NCBI GenBank assembly: GCA_035308905.1
Contig: DATGFS010000044.1
Location: 1-59,330, forward strand
Direction: 5' to 3'
Length of the DNA stretch: 59,330 bases
Origin: a bacterium
GTDB taxonomy: Bacteria; Sysuimicrobiota; Sysuimicrobiia; Sysuimicrobiales; Segetimicrobiaceae
Shown: piece after piece, positions 15,052 through 22,837 of the stretch
How positions within the stretch are numbered: position 1 is the stretch's first letter
Layout of the letters: each line of letters opens with the position of its first letter
Notes under the pieces: model-generated
Database searches by the model: none
Seen by the model: only the letters and a program-made list of their open reading frames with translations
Told to the model about the DNA's origin: nothing
Program-made: the position numbers and the translations under genes

Positions 15052-17058
15052 TCAGAATGTCACGCCGGTCGAGATCCACAACTGGTTGCCCTCGCTGCTG
15101 AATCCGTAGTCGAGCCGGAACGGTCCGAAGCCGGTCCTGATCGCGATGCCCAGGCCGTAGTCGTAATGGGGCGTGAAGTTGAAACCGCCGCCGAACGGCT
15201 CGGTGTCCCCGGCGTCGGCGAAGACGATGCCGGTTAGTCCCGTAAACGTGTGGAGCAGCGGCAGGTTGCTGATCGGAAAGTGATATTCGCCGGTGAGGAG
15301 CACCATCTCGTCGCCGCGAAACCGTCCCGACGCGTAGCCGCGCAGCGTGTTTTGTCCGCCGAGGTAGTACTGTTCTTGCAGCGGCAGCGGGCCGCTGGCC
15401 GCGCCCAGGTGGGCGTGTCCGACGATCGTGGTGCCCGGGGATACCGGGAAAAAGCGCGCGTAGTCCAGCTCGTACTTCTGGAAGCTGAAGTTGCCGCCGA
15501 GCGCGGTGAGCGCGGATTCGACGCTCAGCGTGACGTGCTCGCCCGTCGTGGGGTCGAGCGGGTCGTCGCGGGTGTCCTTGATCGCGCCCAGCACGAGCGC
15601 GGTCACGGTGCCCGGTGTGAAGACGAACGCGGCGGGCGGGCTGGTCCCGACGAACGGCTGGCCGAACGTCGTGTTCACGTACTTCAGACCGTACGACAGC
15701 GTGTACGGCGAGTTCCGCCTTCCCGTCAGCGGCTGCGCGAACGAGATGCTGCCGCCGGTCTGGTACATGTTGTAGCTGAACGCGTTGTTGAGCCCGAGCG
15801 AGTAGTCCGTCGGAATCGAGACGATGTTGTAGATCTGCAGGTCCATCGCCGTGCGCGTCCCGATGAAGTAGGGCTCGTGGAACTGCAGCGTGTAGCCGCC
15901 GCCGTTCAGCGCGCTGCTGTTGTACTGCGCCAGCACGGACTGGCCGTTGCCGCCGAAGTCGCTGTCCTTGTACGAGAGGATACCCTGCAGGCCGACCGCG
16001 GTCTGATAGCCGACGCCGAAGCCGACGGAGGCGGTCTTCTGCTCGGTCACGATGAGCGTCACGTCGACGGTGTCCGGCGTGGTGCCGGGACCCGGCTGCG
16101 CCTTCACGTCGGAGAAGTACTGCAGCTGGAAGAGCCGCTTGAGGCTCGCGTTGACCTCGTTGGCGTTGAACACGTCCCCGGGCGCAAACGACAGCTCGCG
16201 CCGCACGACGAAGTCCTTGGTCTTGTGCAGGCCCTCGATCTTCACGGCTTCGATCCGGCCCTCGGCGAGGGTGACCGTGAGGACGCCCTGGTCGCTGATC
16301 GCCACGTCGGAGACGCGGGCCAGAATGTACCCCGCGTCCTGGTAGAGCTTCTCCACGGCGCGGGCGCCTTCGCGGATCGCGACAGTGTTGAGGACCTGCC
16401 CCGTCTGCACCCCCAGCGCCTTGACGATGGCGTCCGTCGGCTCGACGGTGTTGCCCTTCACGGCGACGGACGTGACGACGGGGTTCTCCACGACGATGAA
16501 GATGACTCGCACGCCCTCGGGGACAGGCTCCAGCCGCACGACGGCGTCCGCGAACAGGCCCGTCGCCAGAATCGCCTGGACGTCGTTTCGAACCCGCTCT
16601 TCGTTCAGCGGGTCGTTCGCCTTGGTTGAGACGGCGCTCAGCACCTGCTCGGACGGCACGTGCACGTTGCCCTGCACGACCACCTCGACGACCCGCTGGG
16701 GCGGTACGACCTGCGGCGGCACGCCGGGCTGCGGCACGAACGGTGACGGCGCGACGGGCCCCGGCGGCGGCACCGGAACGGAGGGCACCGGCGATGTGGG
16801 CGTCACCGGCGCCGCGGGCGACGTCGGCGTGACGGGTGACGCCGGCGTGACGGGTGATGTCGGGGTGACCGGCGCGGCCGGCTGCGTCGGGCTCGGCGGC
16901 GCCTGGGCGCGCAGCACCGGCGCCAGCCACTGCCCGGCCGAGAGGCCGGCGAGCCCGGGCGCGAGCACCAATGCCACCCCCAGCAGCAGCGCGCGAGACG
17001 CCGCCGTCCCGAGCACGCGCATTTGTCCCTGTCTCCTGTCGTCCTTGGGTGCGGTCAC
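15052..17058 (-). CDS. bamA: Outer membrane assembly protein BamA
   Basis: An Omp85 protein of 668 residues. A signal peptide (about 13-42) is followed by a Pro/Thr/Val/Ala linker (about 51-122) with 6-residue repeats of the VTPTSP type. I count about three POTRA domains (123-345), starting VVEVVVQGNVHVPSEQ, then a 16-strand barrel of the surface-antigen type. The barrel has the L6 motif LRGYASGRF (VRGF/Y class) and ends in a terminal Phe (ISTGVTF). E. coli BamA has five POTRAs. The GTG at 17058 has GGAGG five bases upstream; an ATG at 17022, also preceded by GGAG, is an alternative. It folds outer-membrane proteins together with the OmpH-like genes downstream. Confidence 0.93.
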   Translation of the reverse strand: MTAPKDDRRQGQMRVLGTAASRALLLGVALVLAPGLAGLSAGQWLAPVLRAQAPPSPTQPAAPVTPTSPVTPASPVTPTSPAAPVTPTSPVPSVPVPPPGPVAPSPFVPQPGVPPQVVPPQRVVEVVVQGNVHVPSEQVLSAVSTKANDPLNEERVRNDVQAILATGLFADAVVRLEPVPEGVRVIFIVVENPVVTSVAVKGNTVEPTDAIVKALGVQTGQVLNTVAIREGARAVEKLYQDAGYILARVSDVAISDQGVLTVTLAEGRIEAVKIEGLHKTKDFVVRRELSFAPGDVFNANEVNASLKRLFQLQYFSDVKAQPGPGTTPDTVDVTLIVTEQKTASVGFGVGYQTAVGLQGILSYKDSDFGGNGQSVLAQYNSSALNGGGYTLQFHEPYFIGTRTAMDLQIYNIVSIPTDYSLGLNNAFSYNMYQTGGSISFAQPLTGRRNSPYTLSYGLKYVNTTFGQPFVGTSPPAAFVFTPGTVTALVLGAIKDTRDDPLDPTTGEHVTLSVESALTALGGNFSFQKYELDYARFFPVSPGTTIVGHAHLGAASGPLPLQEQYYLGGQNTLRGYASGRFRGDEMVLLTGEYHFPISNLPLLHTFTGLTGIVFADAGDTEPFGGGFNFTPHYDYGLGIAIRTGFGPFRLDYGFSSEGNQLWISTGVTF
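16786..16869 (-). repeat. 18-bp tandem repeats in the bamA linker
   Basis: Imperfect 18-bp units encode repeats such as VTPTSP, VTPASP, VTPTSP and VTPTSP, with one AAP insertion, at about residues 64-91 of BamA. They form a proline-rich flexible spacer between the signal peptide and the first POTRA. Such repeats can change in number by slippage, which would change the spacer length. Confidence 0.7.
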
Positions 17059-17123
17059 ACCGACCTCCGTCTCAAATACCGGCGTTCAGCGTCCCCGGGC
17101 ATATTGGCGCCGGGCCGCGCGTT

Positions 17124-17666
17124 CTAGAACGTCGGCGAAGGCGTCCTGAGATCCACCGGCACCGCGAATTGTGGCGGCCGGCCGTCTTGCCCCGCGGAGC
17201 CGGGATCACCCGGCCTGCCGGCGGTGGTCTGTTCACGATCAGGCATCAAGAACTCTCCCGAGTCGAGCCGCACGATCGTCCGCGAGATTCCCCCGCCGAG
17301 CGGGCCGCCTTGACCCGGGATGGCCGCCGATCCGTCCCGCGCGGCCAGCGTCTCGTGCCGCCCCAGCCCGGGCCCCAGCGAGGCATACCCGAGCCCCGCG
17401 GCGAGGACCGCCGCGGCCGCGATCGCCGCCGCGGCGCGCGGCCATCTCCCACGCCGGCTTCGATCGGCCTCCTGCCCGTCCGCGAGGGGAGCAGCGGACC
17501 TCGCGACCGCGGTTCCGGTCTCGCGGGCCTGACGGATCTCCGCCTCGGCCAGCATCAACCGGAGCAAGGCCGCCGGCGCGTTGCCGCGCCGCCAGTCGCC
17601 CCGGGCGCGCCCCAGCCATTCTTCGGCGTGGCGGATGTGGCGCAGCAGCGGGTCCGGTCGGGCCAT
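17124..17666 (-). CDS. Hypothetical single-pass membrane protein next to sigma factor
   Basis: A protein of 180 residues that I do not recognise as a named family. The N-terminal cytoplasmic part (about 1-70) is helical, with HIRHAEEWLGRARGDWRRG and ALLRLMLAEAEIRQARE. A single transmembrane helix follows (about 77-97, Ala-rich), then a Gly/Pro-rich exported tail with no clear domain. It starts 3 bp after the sigma factor stop, so the two are surely co-transcribed. Gene order and topology would suit an anti-sigma factor or membrane regulator, but no zinc or anti-sigma motif is visible, so this is speculation. Confidence 0.6.
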   Translation of the reverse strand: MARPDPLLRHIRHAEEWLGRARGDWRRGNAPAALLRLMLAEAEIRQARETGTAVARSAAPLADGQEADRSRRGRWPRAAAAIAAAAVLAAGLGYASLGPGLGRHETLAARDGSAAIPGQGGPLGGGISRTIVRLDSGEFLMPDREQTTAGRPGDPGSAGQDGRPPQFAVPVDLRTPSPTF

Positions 17667-17669
17667 CTT

Positions 17670-18299
17670 CTACTCCACCGCCGGACGCGGCCGGAGCGCC
17701 GGCGCGAACATCTCGCGGAGCTTCCGCAGCACCTGCTGCTGGAGGCGGTAGAAGTGTGACAGGCTGATCTTGAGTTCGTCGGCGATGCGACCCGGTTCCT
17801 CCGCCGCGAGAAACGCCCCGACCAGAATCCGGCGTTCGCGCGCCGGCAGCCCGTCGATCGCCGCGACGATCTGGCGCACGAGCACCGCATCCTCGACGGA
17901 CGCGAGCGCGTCCGCGGCGGCCGCATCGGGCACCTTCGCAAGCGCCTCCGCGGCGTCCTCGACGTCCGCTCCCCGCCCCCGCTCCCGCCGCAGCGCGTTG
18001 AGGATGCGGCCGCGAATGCGGTAGGTCGCAAACGTACTGAACCGCACGCCGCGATCCGGATCGAATCGCTCGACGGCCTGGATCAACCCGACGGTGCCTT
18101 CCTGGATCATGTCCATCAAGACGGCCTCGTGGAGCCGCAGCGCCATCGCCACTTTGAACACCAGCGGCTGATAGGCCTCGATCAGGCGCGCGCGGCTCCG
18201 GCGGTTCCCGCGCTGCTTGTAGGCCTGCCAGAGACGCCGCTCCTCGGCCGGGCGCAGAAGCTCGACCTGGTGCAGTTCGCGCAGGTACTCGTTCAGCAC
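17670..18299 (-). CDS. RNA polymerase sigma-70 family factor (group 3-like)
   Basis: A sigma factor of 209 residues. Region 2 is clear: LIEAYQPLVFKVA, then DMIQEGTVGLIQAVERFD and FSTFATYRIRGRILNALRRE. The YRIRG pattern recalls the FliA/WhiG/SigF group more than ECF factors. After an acidic linker, region 4 has the helix-turn-helix PGRIADELKISLSHFYRLQQ. Region 3 appears to be missing or much reduced. The GTG at 18299 is preceded by an imperfect purine-rich sequence. It heads the envelope operon (bamA, ompH, lpx, lpt) and may control envelope genes. Confidence 0.8.
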   Translation of the reverse strand: MLNEYLRELHQVELLRPAEERRLWQAYKQRGNRRSRARLIEAYQPLVFKVAMALRLHEAVLMDMIQEGTVGLIQAVERFDPDRGVRFSTFATYRIRGRILNALRRERGRGADVEDAAEALAKVPDAAAADALASVEDAVLVRQIVAAIDGLPARERRILVGAFLAAEEPGRIADELKISLSHFYRLQQQVLRKLREMFAPALRPRPAVE

Positions 18300-18381
18300 G
18301 GACGGAGCCCCATCCTTACAGTATCCACGCCGCGGGCCCGGCGTTCTCGGACCGCCCGGCGTCGCGAGTCCGGCGCGCGGG

Positions 18382-21300
18382 TTAGAACGGGAAATGCGTC
18401 AGCAGGAAGAATCCGTTGTCCCCCAATGTGTCCACGTCGTACGAGAAGGACATGCTCGGGCTCACGAGGTACTCGAGCCCGAGCACAGTATAGGACTGCC
18501 CGGCCAGCGTCGGCCGCGTGTACGGACCCGGCAGCACCGTCGGCGTCGAACCGGGCGACGTCGCCTGCGCGAACACCTCGGTCAACGTCACGTAGAACTT
18601 GGCCGTGAGAAACTTGCCGATCCGCAGCGTCACCGGGCTCTGGGTGTCATAGGAGACCGTCAGCTCGTCCAGGTGCAGGGCCCGCTGAATCGCCGAGGTC
18701 ACGGACCCGATCAGCAGCCGCCCCAGCTCCCGTCCCGCAAGCCCGGTCGGCGTTCCGGCTTCGCCGGTCGCGCCGAACACGAGCGCCAGGATGTCGCTCT
18801 GGCTCATCGGCGGCTCGGAACTCCACACCACCGACGGGTTGGAGAGCGGTCCCGCGACGTCCACGAACACGCGGGTATCGCCGATCTGACCCTGGGCCCG
18901 CGCCGTCACGAGCGGCGTGAGCCCGAGGCCTTCCGAGAACGTCGCCCGCCCCTCGAGCACCGTGAACGCGGTGCCGAAGAGGTTCACGCTGCCGCCGTCG
19001 GACCTGACCTCACCGGAGAGCTTGGGCTGGGCCAGCGTGCCGCCGGCGTGGACGCTGCCGGTGAGCGCGAGCTGTACGGGGCCCTCGCCGTACGACACGG
19101 CGGCGCCGGTCCCGACGGTGACGTCGAGATTGACGGGCGGCGCCGGCGTCTGCGCGAGCGGCGCGCCGCCGCCGGGCACCGACCCGGCGTAGGTCACGCG
19201 GCCGCCCGACACCGTCACCCCGCCCGAGAGCAGCGGGCCGCCGGCCGGTCCTTTCAGCGCGAGGTTCGCGTCGACGCGGCCGGTGTACACCCCGGGCACG
19301 TCCACGTTCAGCTGCCTGGCGGTCAGGCCCAAGTCCAGCGTCTGAGGCCGGAAGTTGCTCACCGCGGCGGTGCCCTGGATCGCCAGATGCCCGCCTCCGA
19401 TGTCGGCCGAGACGTTGTGCACTTCGACCAGATCGTGGGAAAACGTGATGTTCGCGGCGATGTTCTCGAGCGGCGTCCGCATCGGCGCCCACCGCATCCG
19501 GCCGCCCGTGGCCTGCACGGATCCGCTCATGGTCGGCTGGGCGACCGTGCCGCCGACCGACACTTCCCCGGCCACCGTGCCGGACGCATCCTGGATCGCC
19601 GGCGTCACGAGCGTCAGAAGGCTCAGGTCGGCGTCCTCGAGGTGCAGCGCGAGCCGGAGCGCGCCGTGAGGATCGAGGGCGAACCGGTCCCCGGCAACCG
19701 GCAGCGTCCCCTCCACCACCAGCCGGTGGCTGCCTTTCGCAAGCATCCCATCCTGAATCGTGATCGTGCCGTTCTTGTAGTAGGCCAGCGCCGCCACCCG
19801 GTCGACCGTCGCGCCGGGCACCCCGGCGTCGCTCGCCTCGAGGGACAGACCGGCGGTCGGATTGGCGGCCGGCCCCGTCCACTGCATCGTGAAATCCACG
19901 CTGCCGACGAGCGGCTGCTTCAGATGGAAGATCGGCACGAAGATCGCCGGGTCGAGACTGCTGGCAGACAGCTCCACCGCGCTGGTGCCGTTGAGGCTGA
20001 CCTGGCCGCGGGCCGCGATGCTGCCGCGCCCCGGATGGAGCTCAAACACCCGGATGTCGATCGCGCCGTGGCTCAGCACCAGGTCCGCGGCCCCCGTACC
20101 GGCCGGCACGCCGCCGATGCTGGCGCCGCTGAGCGCCAGTGTCAGCTGCGCCGACGGATCGCGCAATGGCCCGGCCAGCGCGACGTCCCCGTCGATCAGC
20201 CCCTCGACCTTCGCCGGCAGCCGCAGTCCCGCGGCGTCGACCAGCGTGGCGATGCGGCCGTGGGTGACGTGGAGGTTCAAATCGGCGGCCGGCTCGCCCA
20301 CCCAGGACACGCTGCCGGTCAGGCTGTAGCTCGCATCGCCCTGCACAAGATCGAGCGGCGAAAGCCGGACCTGGCCGCTGCGGTAGTCCACGATCCCGGA
20401 TGCGGAGAACGCCTGCCCCCGCATCCACAGGTCCGGCGACAGGAGACGGCCCTGGAACTCGGGGTCGGCGAGCGTGCCGGTCACGCGGCCGTCCACCGTG
20501 ACCGTGCCGTACGGCACGACGCCGAACCGGGTCAACAGGGACACGTCGGCCAACCGGATGCGATCGGCCTGGAAATTGAGATCGAGCGGTCCGCGGGGAT
20601 CCACCGTGCCGGACGCGTGCACGTACGAGCCGTTGGCCCGCGCGTCGAGCCGGGTCACCTGGATCACCCCGCCGCCGCCGGCCAGATCGGCGTCGGCCTG
20701 ATCGACGATCTGTCCGAGCACGCTGCCTCGCGTCAGCGCGACGTAACCGGCCACGGACGGACGGTCGACCGGACCGTTGACGCGCACGCGCCCGGAGAGC
20801 GTGCCGGTCACCGTGTCGATGCCGACTGTGTCGCGGAGGAAGGACTGCGCCGGCACGCCTTCCGCGTCGATCGCCACGTCCCGGGCGATCAGCGGCCGCA
20901 GCGCGAGCGCGCCGCTCACCCCATAGTATGCGCCACCGTTGTAGAGGTCCGCGTGGGTCGTCGACACGAGGCCGGAGGTCGCGTTGAGGGCGCCGGTTGC
21001 GAAGGTGTACGACAGCGGACCGAACCGGCCGTCCCAGGCCGCGACAGCACCCGACAGCGCCGGCGACGCCATGCTTCCGCCGATGTGGCCGTCGAACCGG
21101 CCGGTGCCGCTCAGTTCGGACGGCGCGAGCCCGGTCCGCGCGGCGACCGTCCCGAGGGGCAGGTCGTGGCCTTCGGCGGCCAGCGCGAGCGTCCCGTCCG
21201 GCGCGATGGACCCCGACGCGTAGACGGTCGCGGGTCCGGCTTGAACGCGGAGGTTGTCGAGAAGCAGCGACCCGTTGTCGTCCCAGAACAGCGCGGTCAG

Positions 21301-22803
21301 GCTGTCGAAGGTCTGTCCGCCGAGGCTGCCCCGGCCGAGCGAGACGTCTCCGAGAACCTGCATCCGGGAGCCCTGCCCCACGCCGGCGACCGCGCCCGAC
21401 CCGCGCGCGGTCAGGCCGTCCGCGATCGGCAGCCCCGCGCGGGGAAGCGTCGCGGCGTCCACGTTGTCCGCCGTCGCCGCAAAGGTGTAGGAAGGCTGCG
21501 CGGGCGAGAGGTTGACGACCGCGTCGCCGGCGAGGCGTCCGTCGCCCACACCGACCGACAGGTCCCGCAGTGACAGCACGCCGTCGTCATAGGCGAACCG
21601 CGTGGTGAGGCCGGCGAAGTCCTGACGATTGAAGCGGCCGTCGGCGGCCGCCACGGTGCCCGAAAACGAGGGGGCGCTGACCGGACCGGAGATCCACATG
21701 TCGCCGGTCGCCCGTCCGGCCAGCGTCATGCCGGTGCCCGGGAAGAACAGCGTGCGTGCGCGCGCGAGGTCGAGGCGCTGCGAACGGACGACGAGGTTCA
21801 GCCACGGATCGCCGGCGTACGAGACGTCGCCGCGCACCCACACCGGCGAGTCGCCGGCGACGAGCGTCAGACCGTCGGTGGAGACGTGCCCCGACGTGAC
21901 CTGCATCTCGCCGCGTACGTGCCGGAGGCCCGTCGCGGCCGGCCGGTAGAGGGTGTCCGCGTCGTCGAGCCGGATCGACGCGGTGTAGTCGACGTTGACG
22001 CCGGCCGCGGAGGGCGACGCGAGCAGGTGGACGCGGCCGGAGAACTGCCCGCCAAGCCACCGCAGCGCGCGAAGCCGGACGAGATACCCTCCCCAGTGCC
22101 GTACCGATCCCCGATCGACGGTGATGTCGAAGTCATAGGTGCCGTCGACCGCCGCATAGCGGCCGTGCACCGCGGCCTGCTCGCCGTCGGTGCTGCGGCC
22201 GCCGAGCGCGATCACCAGCCGGCCGTCGGACCCTGAGGTCAGCGTGCCGTCGATGCGTTCGAACCGCGTGACAAACGGCGGCGACTCCACCCCCCAGGAA
22301 TCCGCGTAGGCGATGACGCCGCCGTGCACGACGATCAGCCCGTGGAACGCCGGGCCGAGCGGACTCTCCTGCTGCAGGAGCAGGTCCGTGAGGTTCCAGT
22401 TTCCGCGGGTGTCACGCACGAGCTCCGCGTGCGGGGTGGTCAGGTCGGCGCGGCTGACGCTCGCCAGCACGTCCCGCGGATGCCGGACGAGATCCCACAG
22501 CGACAGGGTGAGGTGGACGCGGTCGACCGAGAACGCCGCACCGCGGCTGAAGCCGCCCCGCTCGGCGATGACCAGATCGCGCAGCTCGATGCCGTCGACG
22601 AGGTTGCCGCCGACCCCGCCGAGCGCGACCGCGCGGCCGAGCGAGTGGCCGAGACGCGAGACGATCGCCTGACGGATCGCATGCGCCATCCAGCCGCTCG
22701 AGACCACTCCGGCCCACCCGGCGCCCGCGAGGACGGCGAGCACCGCGAGCGCGGCGATGCCGCGACGGATCAGCCGGACGCGCGCAGTCGGCGGTGAGTT
22801 CAT
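18382..22803 (-). CDS. tamB: TamB-like (DUF490/AsmA-type) translocation protein
   Basis: A very large protein of 1473 residues. One N-terminal signal anchor (IRRGIAALAVLAVLAGAGWA) is followed by more than 1200 residues of repeating beta strands of the kind SLRDLSVGVGDGRLAGDAVV, a hydrophobic-groove beta-taco. It ends in a C-terminal TamB domain (SEPPMSQSDILALVFG, GRELGRLLIGSVTSAIQRAL) that closes with LTHFPF. TamB spans the periplasm and is linked to outer-membrane protein insertion and phospholipid transport. The ATG at 22803 is 34 bp downstream of an S55 gene. No tamA is in the window, so BamA could be its partner, as proposed for other phyla. Confidence 0.88.
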   Translation of the reverse strand: MNSPPTARVRLIRRGIAALAVLAVLAGAGWAGVVSSGWMAHAIRQAIVSRLGHSLGRAVALGGVGGNLVDGIELRDLVIAERGGFSRGAAFSVDRVHLTLSLWDLVRHPRDVLASVSRADLTTPHAELVRDTRGNWNLTDLLLQQESPLGPAFHGLIVVHGGVIAYADSWGVESPPFVTRFERIDGTLTSGSDGRLVIALGGRSTDGEQAAVHGRYAAVDGTYDFDITVDRGSVRHWGGYLVRLRALRWLGGQFSGRVHLLASPSAAGVNVDYTASIRLDDADTLYRPAATGLRHVRGEMQVTSGHVSTDGLTLVAGDSPVWVRGDVSYAGDPWLNLVVRSQRLDLARARTLFFPGTGMTLAGRATGDMWISGPVSAPSFSGTVAAADGRFNRQDFAGLTTRFAYDDGVLSLRDLSVGVGDGRLAGDAVVNLSPAQPSYTFAATADNVDAATLPRAGLPIADGLTARGSGAVAGVGQGSRMQVLGDVSLGRGSLGGQTFDSLTALFWDDNGSLLLDNLRVQAGPATVYASGSIAPDGTLALAAEGHDLPLGTVAARTGLAPSELSGTGRFDGHIGGSMASPALSGAVAAWDGRFGPLSYTFATGALNATSGLVSTTHADLYNGGAYYGVSGALALRPLIARDVAIDAEGVPAQSFLRDTVGIDTVTGTLSGRVRVNGPVDRPSVAGYVALTRGSVLGQIVDQADADLAGGGGVIQVTRLDARANGSYVHASGTVDPRGPLDLNFQADRIRLADVSLLTRFGVVPYGTVTVDGRVTGTLADPEFQGRLLSPDLWMRGQAFSASGIVDYRSGQVRLSPLDLVQGDASYSLTGSVSWVGEPAADLNLHVTHGRIATLVDAAGLRLPAKVEGLIDGDVALAGPLRDPSAQLTLALSGASIGGVPAGTGAADLVLSHGAIDIRVFELHPGRGSIAARGQVSLNGTSAVELSASSLDPAIFVPIFHLKQPLVGSVDFTMQWTGPAANPTAGLSLEASDAGVPGATVDRVAALAYYKNGTITIQDGMLAKGSHRLVVEGTLPVAGDRFALDPHGALRLALHLEDADLSLLTLVTPAIQDASGTVAGEVSVGGTVAQPTMSGSVQATGGRMRWAPMRTPLENIAANITFSHDLVEVHNVSADIGGGHLAIQGTAAVSNFRPQTLDLGLTARQLNVDVPGVYTGRVDANLALKGPAGGPLLSGGVTVSGGRVTYAGSVPGGGAPLAQTPAPPVNLDVTVGTGAAVSYGEGPVQLALTGSVHAGGTLAQPKLSGEVRSDGGSVNLFGTAFTVLEGRATFSEGLGLTPLVTARAQGQIGDTRVFVDVAGPLSNPSVVWSSEPPMSQSDILALVFGATGEAGTPTGLAGRELGRLLIGSVTSAIQRALHLDELTVSYDTQSPVTLRIGKFLTAKFYVTLTEVFAQATSPGSTPTVLPGPYTRPTLAGQSYTVLGLEYLVSPSMSFSYDVDTLGDNGFFLLTHFPF

Positions 22804-22837
22804 GTGGGCATCGGCGCGCCGCGCGGGGCGGAACCCG

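Noticed and set aside
16786-16869. Tandem repeats as a CRISPR-like array
   Set aside because: The units are 18 bp, directly adjacent without spacers, in frame, and encode a Pro/Thr linker of BamA.
18394-21573. Plus-strand open frame of more than 1000 codons antisense to tamB
   Set aside because: Composition is dominated by Arg, His, Gly and Pro, with no domain, and it mirrors the codon structure of tamB. Long antisense frames are expected at this GC.
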